NCBI RefSeq assembly: GCF_963675165.1
Contig: NC_087378.1
Span: 8,051,273 to 8,115,272, forward strand
From: Halichondria panicea
Taxonomy: Eukaryota > Porifera > Demospongiae > Suberitida > Halichondriidae
DNA length: 64,000 nucleotides
Direction of reading: 5' to 3'
Shown: positions 14,355 through 27,900 of the stretch, piece by piece
How the letters are laid out: each line of letters opens with the position of its first letter
Numbering within the stretch: position 1 is the first letter of the stretch
Notes under the pieces: generated by a model
The model's database searches: none
What the model was told of the DNA's origin: nothing
What the model saw: only the letters and a program-made list of their open reading frames with translations
Program-made: the position numbers and the translations under genes

Positions 14355-17300
14355 ATGATGAGCAGAGTTCGCCGTACGGCGAAGCAAAAGTCTCCCTCGC
14401 CTATGGAATTGCCGGACCGTTCCTGGGTCACTCAGCCTACTCGCAGGACTACACCACACTCACAAACATACTCAAGCTCTACAGTCAATGGGAGCCCACT
14501 ATTCAGCCATAAGACTTCGACTGGAACCATGTTCGACGATACTAAGTACACAGGGTATTCAACACACAGAGAGAAACAGGTCAGTGATTTACATGATTTA
14601 CGACGCACCACACCCTCTATATAAACAAGCCGTTTAATAAGACTAGTATATAATTATGAGCTGGGTCTAATGAGCTGATACGTATGAGCTTCCAAGTTAA
14701 CGGACATATTGTCGAGGTCTGCCTTGTATTATGGTTCCGACCCCAGACCCAACTAGCTACCCCCAGCAGAGATACCCCCAGCAGAGCTACCCCCAGCAGT
14801 TGGGTACACTTATTAAAATACCATGTGGTCAGACCTGCGGCTCCCTAAGTGGTACTGAATGCATACTTATTTTTAGATGATGTGTTTTCGTCTAACTATG
14901 TAATTTTGTGATGTCGACTGTAGCTATTAATATCTGTTGGTTCTTGTTTCCATAGCGCTCCCTGCTCCAGACTGTCATCCACAATCTGGTGGACAGCAAT
15001 GACGAGAATGAGAGGGAATTGCAATGCAGCAGACTACAGAATGATATGGAGGTAGCCAGCGAGAGGCTCGACGAACTAGTAAGAGGTGAGACACTAGCTA
15101 GTAAGAGGTGAGACAGCTGTGGATTGGTTGTGGGATGGGCAATGATAGTGGACACTTGAGGATCTATGGTTTATTGAGGTGTAGAGTTATTTCCACGCGT
15201 TTCTATGGAGTTGGGACTTGGTTGAGTGTTCTGGAGGTGTCCTTATTTTAGTGTGTCCACATTTATTAGAAGTTCCACTGTATCTCTAAATATAGACACT
15301 TTTGGGATATAGTTCTGTGTGTTGTAGTGGGCTGGTTTCCATGTGCTTGTATATTGTGGTGGGTTGGTCTCCAGGGCTGGTTGCTGTTATGTATTGGCTT
15401 GTCCTAGGTACACTGTTGCTATAGAGTCGCACGTACAGTAGGAGGTTGTAAGCTGAGTACTCTAGCGTAGAGCACTCTGGAATTAGTCAATCTGGTCGTG
15501 TGTTTTACCGGGGGAACTTTGTTGTTTCGTTTTCACTTGTTGACAATTAAATATATTTTTACAGAGCATAGAGACAAGCTGCATGGGACTGTATCGACTT
15601 TCCAAGAAGTTGATGAAAAGATCAAAGGTATTAATTGTATACACTTTGTACTGCACGTGCATATCAAGTGTTTGTAAGTACTAATATCCTCTAAGTCCAA
15701 GAAATGACTACTCAGCTTTTAATCTTTACCACACTTTTACCTGAGGGTACACTCTACAGCATGTACATGTACATGTATAGTGACCACCCATGCATGACAT
15801 CATTATTGCATGCTCATTAGTGAACCATGTACCCCCCCCCCCCCCCTACCTCCCTCCCCTCCCTTACCCCCCCCCCTTCCATTCCTTCCAGAGTCCCAAG
15901 CCAAGATCCGCAGTGTGAAGGCCAGTCTGAGTCACTGCAAGTCCCTACTGCGTTGCAAGAGGGAGGAGCTCAAGAGACTGTGGCTAGATGACGTCAAGTT
16001 CAAGAACATGTTGCAGATAATCGATGGCATGTGAGTTATGGCCGTGCCCCCTGAGTCAGGAGAATATCAATACTTGAATATAATATAATGGCTTTGTTGA
16101 TAGCTGTCTCTCTAGTCAATATGTGTAACCGTTGGTTACTGCATTGCCTGTGTGATGTCAGATACACAATGTAAATGTGTGAATACGAATTGTCAATCTT
16201 TTTAACTAAGTAATCATAACGATGGCATAAAATAACTGGAATGTGTGTTACGTTAGAGTAAGCAAACAGAATATAGTATCCTTGTGTTTACAAATCAACA
16301 ATTCATTGTCGCCTGTTCCTTTCAATTCACCGCCCACACACCACCCACCACACCCACACCACACACCCACACCACACACCCACATCTTTTAGAGAGGAAG
16401 TTAAGGCAGTCCCTGAACTGCTCAAGGAGTACAAACGGGACAAGTACTACCTCACTGCCACGGAGCTACTCAACAACAGCGGTGAGTACACACAATAGAG
16501 AGCAGTAATTGTTGCTTCCAGTCATGTTTCAGTATCATCTTCCGTTTAAAACAATGTACGTCCTATTGCTTTACATATGCATGCACAATGACACCTGTCT
16601 ATTCTACTCACCCCTTTGTAAAGAAGTCAATCTCTATAGCACAGCCATGGTTGATAAGCCCCACAAGGCTGCATGGGTTACCCAGGCCTATTCATTACAA
16701 CTACTGTTGATGATCTTTCCAAGGGTGACCACTATAAATTGCTCTCATTCATACCCACTCCTCCTCTGATTGTTTTCAAGTATACTAGCTGTGTGTTTGA
16801 ATTCAGTACAAGTTTTATTCTATGCTGTGTGTAGTTGCAAGACTGGAACATGACCTGGCTGATGTGGAGGCTCTCAAAGACCTCAAGCAAGAGCTGAGAT
16901 TACAGAAAGAGGTCAGTCCCTCAGTCCCAATCCCAGCATCAGTTTTGGGTCCAATAGACTGGTGTACAGTACAGTCTGGTTTATAAGCACCTGTGCTTGT
17001 ATTGGAGCATTAGATCGCTAGACTGTAGGTGCTTATAGATTAATAATTATGGTAAAAGTAGATAATAATTATAGCTGTTCCCAATGTCATTAATATATTT
17101 CACAGAGTCTTCACGAGGAGTTGATTGATGAGCTGCACAGACACTTGTACGTGAGAGCCACTGCCAAGAAACCCAACCCTCTACAAGGTACGTACATGTA
17201 CATGCTGAGGTTGCAGATATTTTGTCTCTTTTTCGGTCAGAGATATACCAATATTCCCCCCCTCCCCTTATAGCTATAGACAGTCAGAGCTCATCACCGA

Positions 17301-17513
17301 GTCAGGGCAGGAAGACTGGCACACGTATGTTCATCAGTGCATGTCCCCTCTTGTATCTGTACATAATCTATTTCTTTTGCAGTTTCTCGAATAGGAAGAT
17401 CAGCTTCTAGTAAGTTTATTGTTTAGTGTATCCAAAGAGATGCATGTGTTCACTATGCATACTCACGAAATGGTTCATGCGTGTCCATACTGTACGTACG
17501 TGTGTGTGTGTAG

Positions 17514-17579
<66 letters not shown>

Positions 17580-18942
17580 CCACCCTCTCCCCTCCCCTCA
17601 GAGAATATCCCTAGTCAGGACTCCTTCAGAGATGATGACCAGGTGACGGAGAATATGCTAGCAGGTGTAGACCCAGAGGAGGACAGTGCTCACTATATGG
17701 CCATCCTCGTGGAGTCACTCTCAACACTGGGCAGGGTCACTGATGCTCTAGACGTAAGATATGGCCTGCATGTGAATATGTTTGACTCACAGCCCTTTAT
17801 AATTATGTGTGATATTGCAAAACAAAATTTTTTTTCTATACTCTGTTTGCATAAATAATTGTTGCAAGGCCTTTGTAGTATATACTGCATTAGCACCAAG
17901 CTTAAATATTGAATGCAATCATTATGTCAACAGCATTTCTTTCTGTACTCTGTTTGTGTAAAGTGTTGTCCTAGTGGACTTGATAGCAGCTGTCATATTG
18001 TGTACACACAGGCCATCCACACTCGCCAGGAGAAGGAGTTCTTGCTCATTATAGAGAAAGTCTCCGTGCAAGTCGTGAGAGCGTGAGTCTGTGTACTTAG
18101 TGCATGGTGCTTCAGTGGTGGCCCCGGGCTTCTATTCAGCATTCTAACCACCAGTCCTGTACCCTCTAGCTGGCAGATTATTTGACACACATGGTACAGT
18201 GGATTGCAGTGCACTTGTAATTCTCTGTTGCACGGAAACCGGGCGACGACCCAACTTTCCCTTTTTGGTAGATTAGATTCTGTCTTTTTTTCTTCTCAGA
18301 TATGTGTTAATTTTGTAGAATCAGAAGTGACCGAAATAACTATGATATAAATATAATTTCCCCTTTCAGTTTTGACCCTGATTAATATCTATGTGGTTTT
18401 TGGCAATTCTCTGTTGCAAGTGCCACTGTACCAGTCACCTGTCTTATCAATTTACTAGACATAGTTAGGAATTTACATGACTAAAATTGATAATTTCTTG
18501 TGTTTCAGAGCTGAGGAGGAAGCTATGGGTCTGCTGGGCCAGGGCAAGAAGAAGCAGGTTCTCATCAACTCTCCCAAACTACTCACCAAGATGCTCAAGA
18601 TTTGTTTCCAGAAGTTCCAAGATGTTGTCTCAGCTCATTCTGTTCTGTTGGTGCATTTGCACAGAGCCAAGAGAGTGTACAACAAGAGTGAGTCAGAGTG
18701 CTCCTGCCATTTATTCTCTTCTTCTTAATGCCTTCAATTCTTCTCTAAATGTACATGTCTATAGATACACCTCCAACTTGTTAAGTATTCATGCACTCCT
18801 GGTTGTACTTACTGTACTGTATTTGCTCACTCTTCAGAGTTCAAGTTGTATGAAGAAGCAGAAGTCTGGGGTGCAATTCAACACGTGGTAAGCTATATTT
18901 ACATCAACATTGACTGCCTTTTGCCCCACCCACCCACCCACC

Positions 18943-18991
<49 letters not shown>

Positions 18992-21900
18992 CTTCAGAAT
19001 GTGCTAGAAGTGTACCTAGCCTTTGACGAGGATGGGTCCCCAATGGACACTCTCACTGGAGGCTTGGCTGTCTCCGGTCCAGATTTCTTCACCTCCTATG
19101 TCCGACCGACGAAGAAACACACGACAAAAATGTCCAAGAAACTATTCTTTCGTTTTGAGAGCTCCCGACACGCCATCAGTGTGAGTAGCTACATGAAGGA
19201 GCAGCGAGACTCAGAGCTGGTGAAGGGCGGGGTTAGGGTGGAGTCTATGAATACTTTTGCCGACGATCAGCCGTCCATTTCCCAACACCTCGTCTGCAAA
19301 CCAGCCAACCGAAACATTACAGGTGAGGATTCCAGAACATTCGGTCGCGTTTAATATTTGTCTCAGCCCAATAAAAAAGTAATGTCGGTATAAATAACTT
19401 TTGTGATAGAAAAAATCCCAAGCTTGTATGTATTGTATAATTACATGTATGTACATGTGTAACCTTCAGCTTTAAGACTGTTTGTATGCAGCAAAGCACA
19501 CTGTGTTATATAATAATGATGTCGTCGCTCACTCACAGTACTGTTTGGCCCTGTGAAGGAGTTTATTGCAGCTGTGGAGGAAGCACTAGGACTACAGCAC
19601 AAGTAAGATAACTATACTAGGATCATTGGGATCATAATATTATTATTCAACTCTTAGGATGTTTACAAGGCCATTTGTAACCCTATCCCTTTCTCTAACC
19701 CATGTGTTTGTCTGTCCCTTTAGTGAGCATTGTCGATTGCACTACTTCCTGCAAGATTATGTGGAGGACAACTTTCTAGAGAGAGTGAGATACGAGAGCT
19801 TCACCAAGATGGGCGCCTGTGTCAAACGTGAGTAACTAATTTAAATTGCTTCATACTGGACTTACTATGTGGTACAGGGTCATCTCAGGTAAAAATGGTT
19901 ATCGTACTATGGTTAAGGGTAATAAAGAATGTTTCTACAACATTTGTGTAATACGGTGGTGGTCGAGAAGGGTCACCCGCCTCCGCTATACTTAATAAAG
20001 CCTTTCATTTGCACAGCCGAGAGTGCCAAGTCCATTGCTCCTGACCAGAGAGCCATCAAAGTCACCGCAAAGCAATACGTTTTCACCGTAAGTTCATTTT
20101 CCCCTGTCTTACCCCAAACACATATGTAGCGTTAAATAGCATAATTATGTGAACAGCCACAATTTTAGTTCCACTGGTCCAATAACGTTAATTTTACGAT
20201 TTTCTGAAAGCTTAAATTAGAGAAAGTCCTTTCAGATTATGTGTTAAAAATCAAAAGTCTGTTTTGGGCCTGTACTATGGCCTGTTCCAAATTTGGGATT
20301 TGAGCATATACAATCTGAACAGGCTTCTTCTTTTTTAGCTTTCAGAAAATCAGCTGCCAAAAAAGTACCACTACTATAAGTTTCTATTATGTCCCACAAT
20401 ATTACCCTACCCCCCCCCCCCCCCCAACGTGACAGAGTGTGTTGACAGTGTGGCAGCTGGTGGAGGATCTGCGTCAACTCATGAAGGACCTGCCCAAATA
20501 CTCGGCCCACTTTCTGGGCATTCTTTGTGAGCTGCTCATCGGATATAGGGACTCACTGCAGCTCTGCTATAGAGGTATGTATCATTCATGGTGATTGTGT
20601 GCACAGAAGCCTCTAATACCGTATAGCGGGTAATTTTCGGGGGACAAAATATTCGTGGTTCAGCAATATTGAGACTTTCGTGGGTAATATTTTCGTGGTT
20701 GGAGCTTGCACTACAGGTAAAGGTAGGCAAGGTCGCTTCATTCGTGGGTAAAATACTCGTGGTCAGACCTCCAACCACGAAAATCACGAATATTTTGCCC
20801 CACGAAAATTACACGCTATACGGTATAGTGTTGATTGGTTTACAGTTTTTTGGTGAGACATTGCTTATGTGCAGTTATGTGCAGTCATGTGCAGTCCATG
20901 TGCAGTCATGTGCAGTCATGTGCCTGATTTGGTGGCTATTTTAAATCCTATCCTCAAATTCAGCATACACATTTTCTGTACCACCAATAAAGTACCACAC
21001 TGCTCTTTGTGTGGCTTGCTAACATGTACAATGCACACTGCCAACCTGTGTTGTTAGACTTGCTACATGTACAGTGTTGTTAGACTTGCTACATGTACAG
21101 TGTTGTTAGACTTGCTTACATGTACAGTGTTGTTAGACTTGCTTACATGTACAATGTTGTCAGACTTGCTTACATGTACAATGTTGTACAATGTTGTCAA
21201 CTGTCTTCCCGTGCATACAGAGCTAACGTCGGTGGTGGTGGATGTTGGGAAAGGATCAGGCGGTGGGCCAGAGACAATTGTCAGCTCTCGTTGGGCCAGA
21301 GACGATGACATCAACAGAATGATCAGGTGATCCAGTCTATAACTTCGTAAATAAAAATAGGCTAGGATATTATAGGTAAAAAGATTGCATGTGGGCGTAG
21401 TTGTAAATGTAAATTATGGCGTTTAATTCTTTGGTTTGCTGGTACGCTTGTTCTTTGGTTTGCTGGTACGCTTGTTTTACAGGTTTGTTTGGTTTGGCTC
21501 AAAGGTATATTATACTATCTTAATTGTTGGTATTCAGATCATTTAAAGTGGTCGACACTGTACTAAAGTGTTGGCCTTCAATGAATATATAATTATCAAA
21601 GGGGGTGGATCCTGCAGAGAGTTAGGAATAGCCTTCTTAATAAAGCATACACCTTGTTTGTATTCTGACCTGCACGTGCTAACTGAATTGTGCTAACTAG
21701 TTTGTGAAGACTGCCATTCCATGATTTCTAGTAGCAGTTAGTGTTGTGTTCAGCTACTCAAGTCTGTGCAAGCTGTTAGGCTATAGATACAATGTTTCGT
21801 AAAGTAGCTGTTTTATTATCATTATTTGTCTTTTCATCATTTGTTCTAGTATTTTTTCTTACTAGTCAACCTAGATATTTAGTTTCCTGGAGTAGTGCAA

Positions 21901-24900
21901 ATGTTCCAAGATGGATCTCTGGCAAAGAAATCACCTCGAATGAAATATCCGATACCAAGTCATTTCTGTATTTAACACAGACTGAGGAGTGTCTCCCTGC
22001 CTATCTGCTGTCCAATGACACTCTGGGAGATCCCTCACTGTGCAACTGTGATGTCATTATTCTGAGTTACAAGAGAGAGTGCAAGAATTCAAGCCACCCT
22101 CATGTTCAGAACATCTTTGCCCCTATCACAAGTTGGAGTGTTGGCAGAAACCTATTGTACACTACAGCTATGAACAGAACTACCAAGTATCTCTATTACA
22201 TCTTAATGGATGATGATATGTCGTTGACTTATAAGAATGGCTACAGTGGAAGCAACCCATGGAGGGAGCTTGAAGAGTCAGTCCTCAGAGAGAGGCCGCC
22301 TGTGGTGGGCCTGGACATGATTAAAGTTAAGGTGGAACAAGTCTTAAATAATACTCAAATGAGTAACAACACCATTTGCTCGGGAGATTTTGTGCCTACT
22401 TGTGCCTTTGATCCGATATTTAACATTTTCCACCACAACGCCATCTCAAACATTCTTCCGTACCACACAGAGTACAACAATGAAAGTTGGTGGTATGCGA
22501 CGAACTATATGAACTACAAAACTGGCCTACTCTATAATGGACATATTGCATTACACGCTAAAATTTATGCCTGGAACCCACTCCATCGGCCGTATCCAAG
22601 GGTACCACCAAACACTAATTTGCGCAAGAAAATTCTAAAAGACATGAGAAAAGAAGTGATGGAAGAGTTTCCTGATCGGCCGGAGCTGGCACAAAGAGAC
22701 TGTGTAACAGATAGTAGCCTTGTCAAGTGTTACTGCACAGGACAAAAGTCATTATGTCCTGTTATTAGTAGTTTAGAATGGTGATAGATCAGTGGTCTAG
22801 TTGTACTTGCTTTGTTGCAGTATATTATACATGCATGTACATCATAAAGAAATGTATGGAGCCAACAGAAATGAACATGCAGCTGAAATTTGAGTAGCCT
22901 CGAGGCATAACAATCTTCATGGTTTCAGGCAATTGAAAGTGTAATTATACGCTGCCTGTTTTTCATGCAGATGGCCTTAGCAGTGTTGTGCACGTTTCTG
23001 TGAATAATTATCAAAAAAGGGGTGAATCTGCAGAGAGTTAGGAATAGCTTGTTAACAATCTTGTTTGCATTCTGGACAATCTTGCTAGATGGATTGTCAT
23101 ATACGGTAATTATAGTCATCATGATTGGATGTCGAGGCCTAACAATCTGTATGGTTGTATGGTTTCAGGCAATTGGAAATGTACTACAAGACTGGTATGC
23201 GCTGCCTGTTTTTCAATCATGCAGATGGCTTTAGCAGTGTTGTGCACGTTTCTGTCAACAATGAATAATTATCAAAAAAGGGATGAATTTACAGAGAGTT
23301 AGGATTAGCCTCTTGTTTGCATTCTGGACTAGATGGATTGTTGCATAATTACAATGATCATGACTCATGTCTTCTGTCCTCCATGGTGTGTTTATCGTAG
23401 AAATCAAAGCTCTAGAAAACTCCCAGGGAGTCTGGACTATTTCTGGCAGTCAAGTACAAACTTAAATACTGCATGCCTATGATTGCCACTTGTATACAGT
23501 TATTGTGTCTTTGTTTGTTCTTAGAGGTTTCCTAGAGGAGGCTGGACATGCGTCATCTGTAGTCATCCGTATTGCAAGAACGCCCTTGATAATAGTCATT
23601 AGTAATCCCATGAATATGTTTAAAACCAGCCTTTTCTGTCAATGAATAATTATTAAAAAAGGGGTGGATCTGCAGAGAGTTAGGAATAGCCTCTTAGCAA
23701 CTTGTTTGCATTCTGCACAGTTTGTGAAGACTGCCATTCCATGATTTCTAGTCCAACAGTTAGTGTTGTGTTCAGCTACTCAAGTCTGTGCAAGCTGTTA
23801 GGCTATAGATACAATGTTTCGTAAAGTAGCATGTCTTACAGTTCTATTAGTATTTGTCTTTTTTTCACTTTTGCTAGTGTTTTTTCGTAGTCCACCCATT
23901 TTGTCACAATACTGGAGCAGCGTAAACCCTCCCAAATGGATCGATGGCAAAGAAAACACATTTCTGTATTTAACACAGACTGAGGAGTGTGTCCCTGCCT
24001 ATCTGCTGTCCAATGACACTCTGGGAGATCCCTCACTGTGTAACTGTCATATTATTATTCTGAGCTACAAGAGAAGATGCCAGTATTCAAGCCACCCTCA
24101 TATTCAATACATCTTTGCCCCTACCACAAGTTGGAATAGTGGCAGAAACCTATTGTACACTACAGCTATGAACAGAACTACCAAGTATCTCTATTACGTC
24201 TTAATGGATGATGATCTGAGGTTGACTTATAAGAATGGCTACAGTGGAAGCAACCCATGGAGGGAGCTTGAAGAGTCAGTCCTCAGAGAGAGGCCACCAA
24301 TGGTGGGTCTGGACATGTATAACGGGAGAGTGGAACGAATCTTAAAGGCGGCTGGATTGACTGGCACCGTTTGCTCGGGAGATTTTGTGCCTACTTGTTC
24401 CTTTGATCCAATGTTTAGCATTTTTCACCACAACGCCATCTCACACGTTCTTCCATACCTTACAACGTACGATAAAGAAAGTTGGTGGTATTCTTCGTAT
24501 TATGTAGACAGCAAAGCTGGCCTACTCTATAATGGACATGTTGTATTACACGCTAAAATATATGCTCGGAACACACGCCATCGGCCGTATCCAAGAACAC
24601 GTGGAGATAAAACAAAGCATATCGAAGTTCTAGAGGCCATGAGAAAAGAAGTGATGGAAGAGTTTCCTGATCGGCCGGAGCTGGCACAAAGAGACTGTGT
24701 AACAGATAGTAGCCTTGTCAAGTGTTACTGCACAGGACAAAAGTCATTATGTCCTGTTATTAGTAGTTTAGAATGGTGATGGAGCAGTGGTCTATATATA
24801 GATTTATTATGCTGTTATGTACATTATATGATTGTGCAATAGTCAACAGAAATGTACATGTACTGGAATTTAAGTGGTGTATTAATTGATGTCAGTATAA

Positions 24901-27900
24901 AAGACTCACGCAGCACGATAGTAGAGTGTATTGTAAGAGTTGTTTGTTGCCTTGTGTAAATGTAAGATATAATTATACATGCACATGCCATATAATTATT
25001 ATTAACTTGATAATTGGGTAACGTGTATATAATATACATGTTGACATGCATATTGTAATGTGCATATGAATGCACGCGTGTGTACATTGTCATAGTTATT
25101 TTGGCACAGATAACACGCCATATATGCACTGTACTGTATTGTAGTTTGTGGAAGACTGAATAATGCAGTATCATGCATACCCTACAGTGCATCCCTATAC
25201 TAGCTAGCTACTCAAGTCTGTGCAAGCTGTTAGGCTATAGATACGTAAAGTATCATGTCTTACAGTTCTAGTTTTTTCGTCTCTTTTTTTAGTGTTTTTC
25301 TTTACTAGTCAACCTAAGAATTTGGTTTTGTCACAATACTGGAGCTGTGCAAACGCTCCCAAATGGATCTCTGGCAAAGAAATCACCACGAATGTAATAC
25401 CTGGTACTGTTACAACAAAGCTAGCCTCGATTTCAGGCAAGGAAGGGAGAGAGACTTTCCATGGGCCTGGAGTCGATGTTACAACAAAGATAACCAAGTC
25501 ATTTCTGTATTTAACACAGACTGAGGAGTGTCTCCCTGTCTATCTGCTGTCCAATGACACTCTGGGAGATCCCTCACTGTGTAACTGTCATGTCATTATT
25601 CTGAGCTACAAGAGAAGATGTCAGTATTCAAGCCACCCTCATATTCAATACATCTTTGCCCCTATCAAACAGTGGAGTGTTGGCAGAAACCTATTGTACA
25701 CTACAGCTATGAACAGAACTACCAAGTATCTCTATTATGTCTTAATGGATGATGATCTCAAGTTGGCTCATAAGAATGGCTACAGTGGAAGCAACCCATG
25801 GAGGGAGCTTGAAGAGTCAGTCCTCAGAGAGAGGCCACCAATGGTGGGTCTGGACAAAAAGGGCGGGAGAGTGGAAAGAATCTTAAAGGAGGCTGGATGG
25901 ACTGGCACTGTTTGCTCGGGAGATTTTGTGCCTACTTGTTCCTTCGATCCAATGTTTAGCATTTTCCACCACAACTCTATCTCACACTTACTTCCATACC
26001 GTACAACGTACGATAAAGAAAGTTGGTGGTGGTCATCGTATTATGTATACAGCAAAGCTGGCCTACTCTATAATGGACATATGGCACTACACGCTAAAGT
26101 ATATGCTCAGAACACACGCCATCGGCCGTATCCAAGAATACGTGGAGATAAAACAAAGCATATCGAAATTCTAGAGGCCATGAGAAAAGAAGTGATGGAA
26201 GAGTTTCCTGATCGGCCGGAGCTGGCACAAAGAGATTGTGTAACAGATAGTAGCCTTGTCAAGTGTTACTGCACAGGACAAAAGTCATTATGTCCTGTTA
26301 TTAGTACTTTAGAATGGTGATGGATCAGTGGTCTAGTTATTACGCTATTTTATAATGTTGTGGTTCTGATAATTTATATGCATAATTATTAATGATGTAT
26401 AATTATATCAACAGACATTTACAAGAATTTAAGTGGCGCATTAATTGATGTCAGTAGGAGCCCCAGTATATAGGTTAGTTAATGATATAGGAGAGTGTAT
26501 AGCGCGAACTTTTCGAGGGGCTTAATTTCGCTTATTTCGTGGGTTAGCAATCCTACACAAAAATTAAAGTCCACAAAAATTGTTCTTTACCTGCTATAAC
26601 GTGCAAAGATTAAAGGCGTGGCTTCCGGTAAGCAGTCATTCCACAAACATTGTGCAACGAAATGCTTTTGAGCACTGCACAGGACAAAAGTCATTATGTC
26701 CTGTTATTTAGAATGGTGATGGAGCAGTGGTCTATATATAGATTTATTATGCTGTTATGTACATTATATGATTGTGCAATAGTCAACAGAAATGTGCATG
26801 TACTGGAATTTAAGTGGTGTATTAATTGATGTCAGTATAAAAGACTCACGCAGCACGATAGTAGAGTGTATTGTAAGAGTTGTTACCTTTGTTCCTGTTT
26901 TTAATTCGGACAAGGGAATTAGGTTTCTGCTCTCTATAACTTTATACGAGATCCCTCATAGGATAAATGATCTTATACTTGTTTGCAATTAGGCAATTGG
27001 TTGCTATGAAGTGTACTATATGCACTGCACACTAACTAGTTTGTGAAGACTGAACAATGCAGTATCATGCATACCATGGTTTCTATAGTGATCCCTATAC
27101 TAGCTAGCTACTCAAGTCTGTGAAAGCTGTTAGGCTATAGATACAATGTTTCGTAAAGTAGCATGTCTTACACTTCTATTAGTATTTGTCTTTTTGTCAC
27201 TTTTTCTAGTGTTTTTTCGTAGTCAACCTAGGAATTTTGTTTTGTCACAATACTGGAGCAGTGCAAACGCTCCCAAATGGATCTCTGGCAAAGAAATCAC
27301 CACGAATGTATTACCCGATACTGATACAACAAAGCTAGCCTCGATTTCAATCAAGGAAGAGAGAGAGACTTTCCATGGGCCTGGAGTCGATGTTACAACA
27401 AAGATAACCAAGTCATTTCTGTATTTAACACAGACTGAGGAGTGTCTCCCTGCCTATCTGCTGTCCAATGACACTCTGGGAGATCCCTCACTGTGTAACT
27501 GTGATGTCATTATTCTGAGCTACAAGAGAAGGTGCCAGTATTCAAGCCACCCTCATATTCAGAACATATTTGACCCTACCACAACTTGGAATAGTGGCAG
27601 AAACCTATTGTACACTACAGCTATGAACAGAACCGAAAAGTATCTCTATTACGTTTTAATGGATGATGATCTTATAAAAATGGCTACAATGGAAGCAACC
27701 CATGGAGGGAGCTTGAAGAGTCAGTCCTCAGAGAGAGGCCACCAATTGTGGGTCTGGACAAAAAGGGCGGGAGAGTGGAAAGAATCTTAAAGGAGGCTGG
27801 ATTGACTGGCACTGTTTGCTCGGGAGATTTTGTGCCTACTTGTTCCTTTGATGCGATGTTTAATATTTTCCACCACAACGTCATCTCACACTTACTTCCA

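Noticed and set aside
24824-25192. 122-codon minus-strand frame between nested copies 2 and 3
   Set aside because: Low-complexity His/Tyr/Ile-rich translation of AT-rich spacer; no family resemblance.
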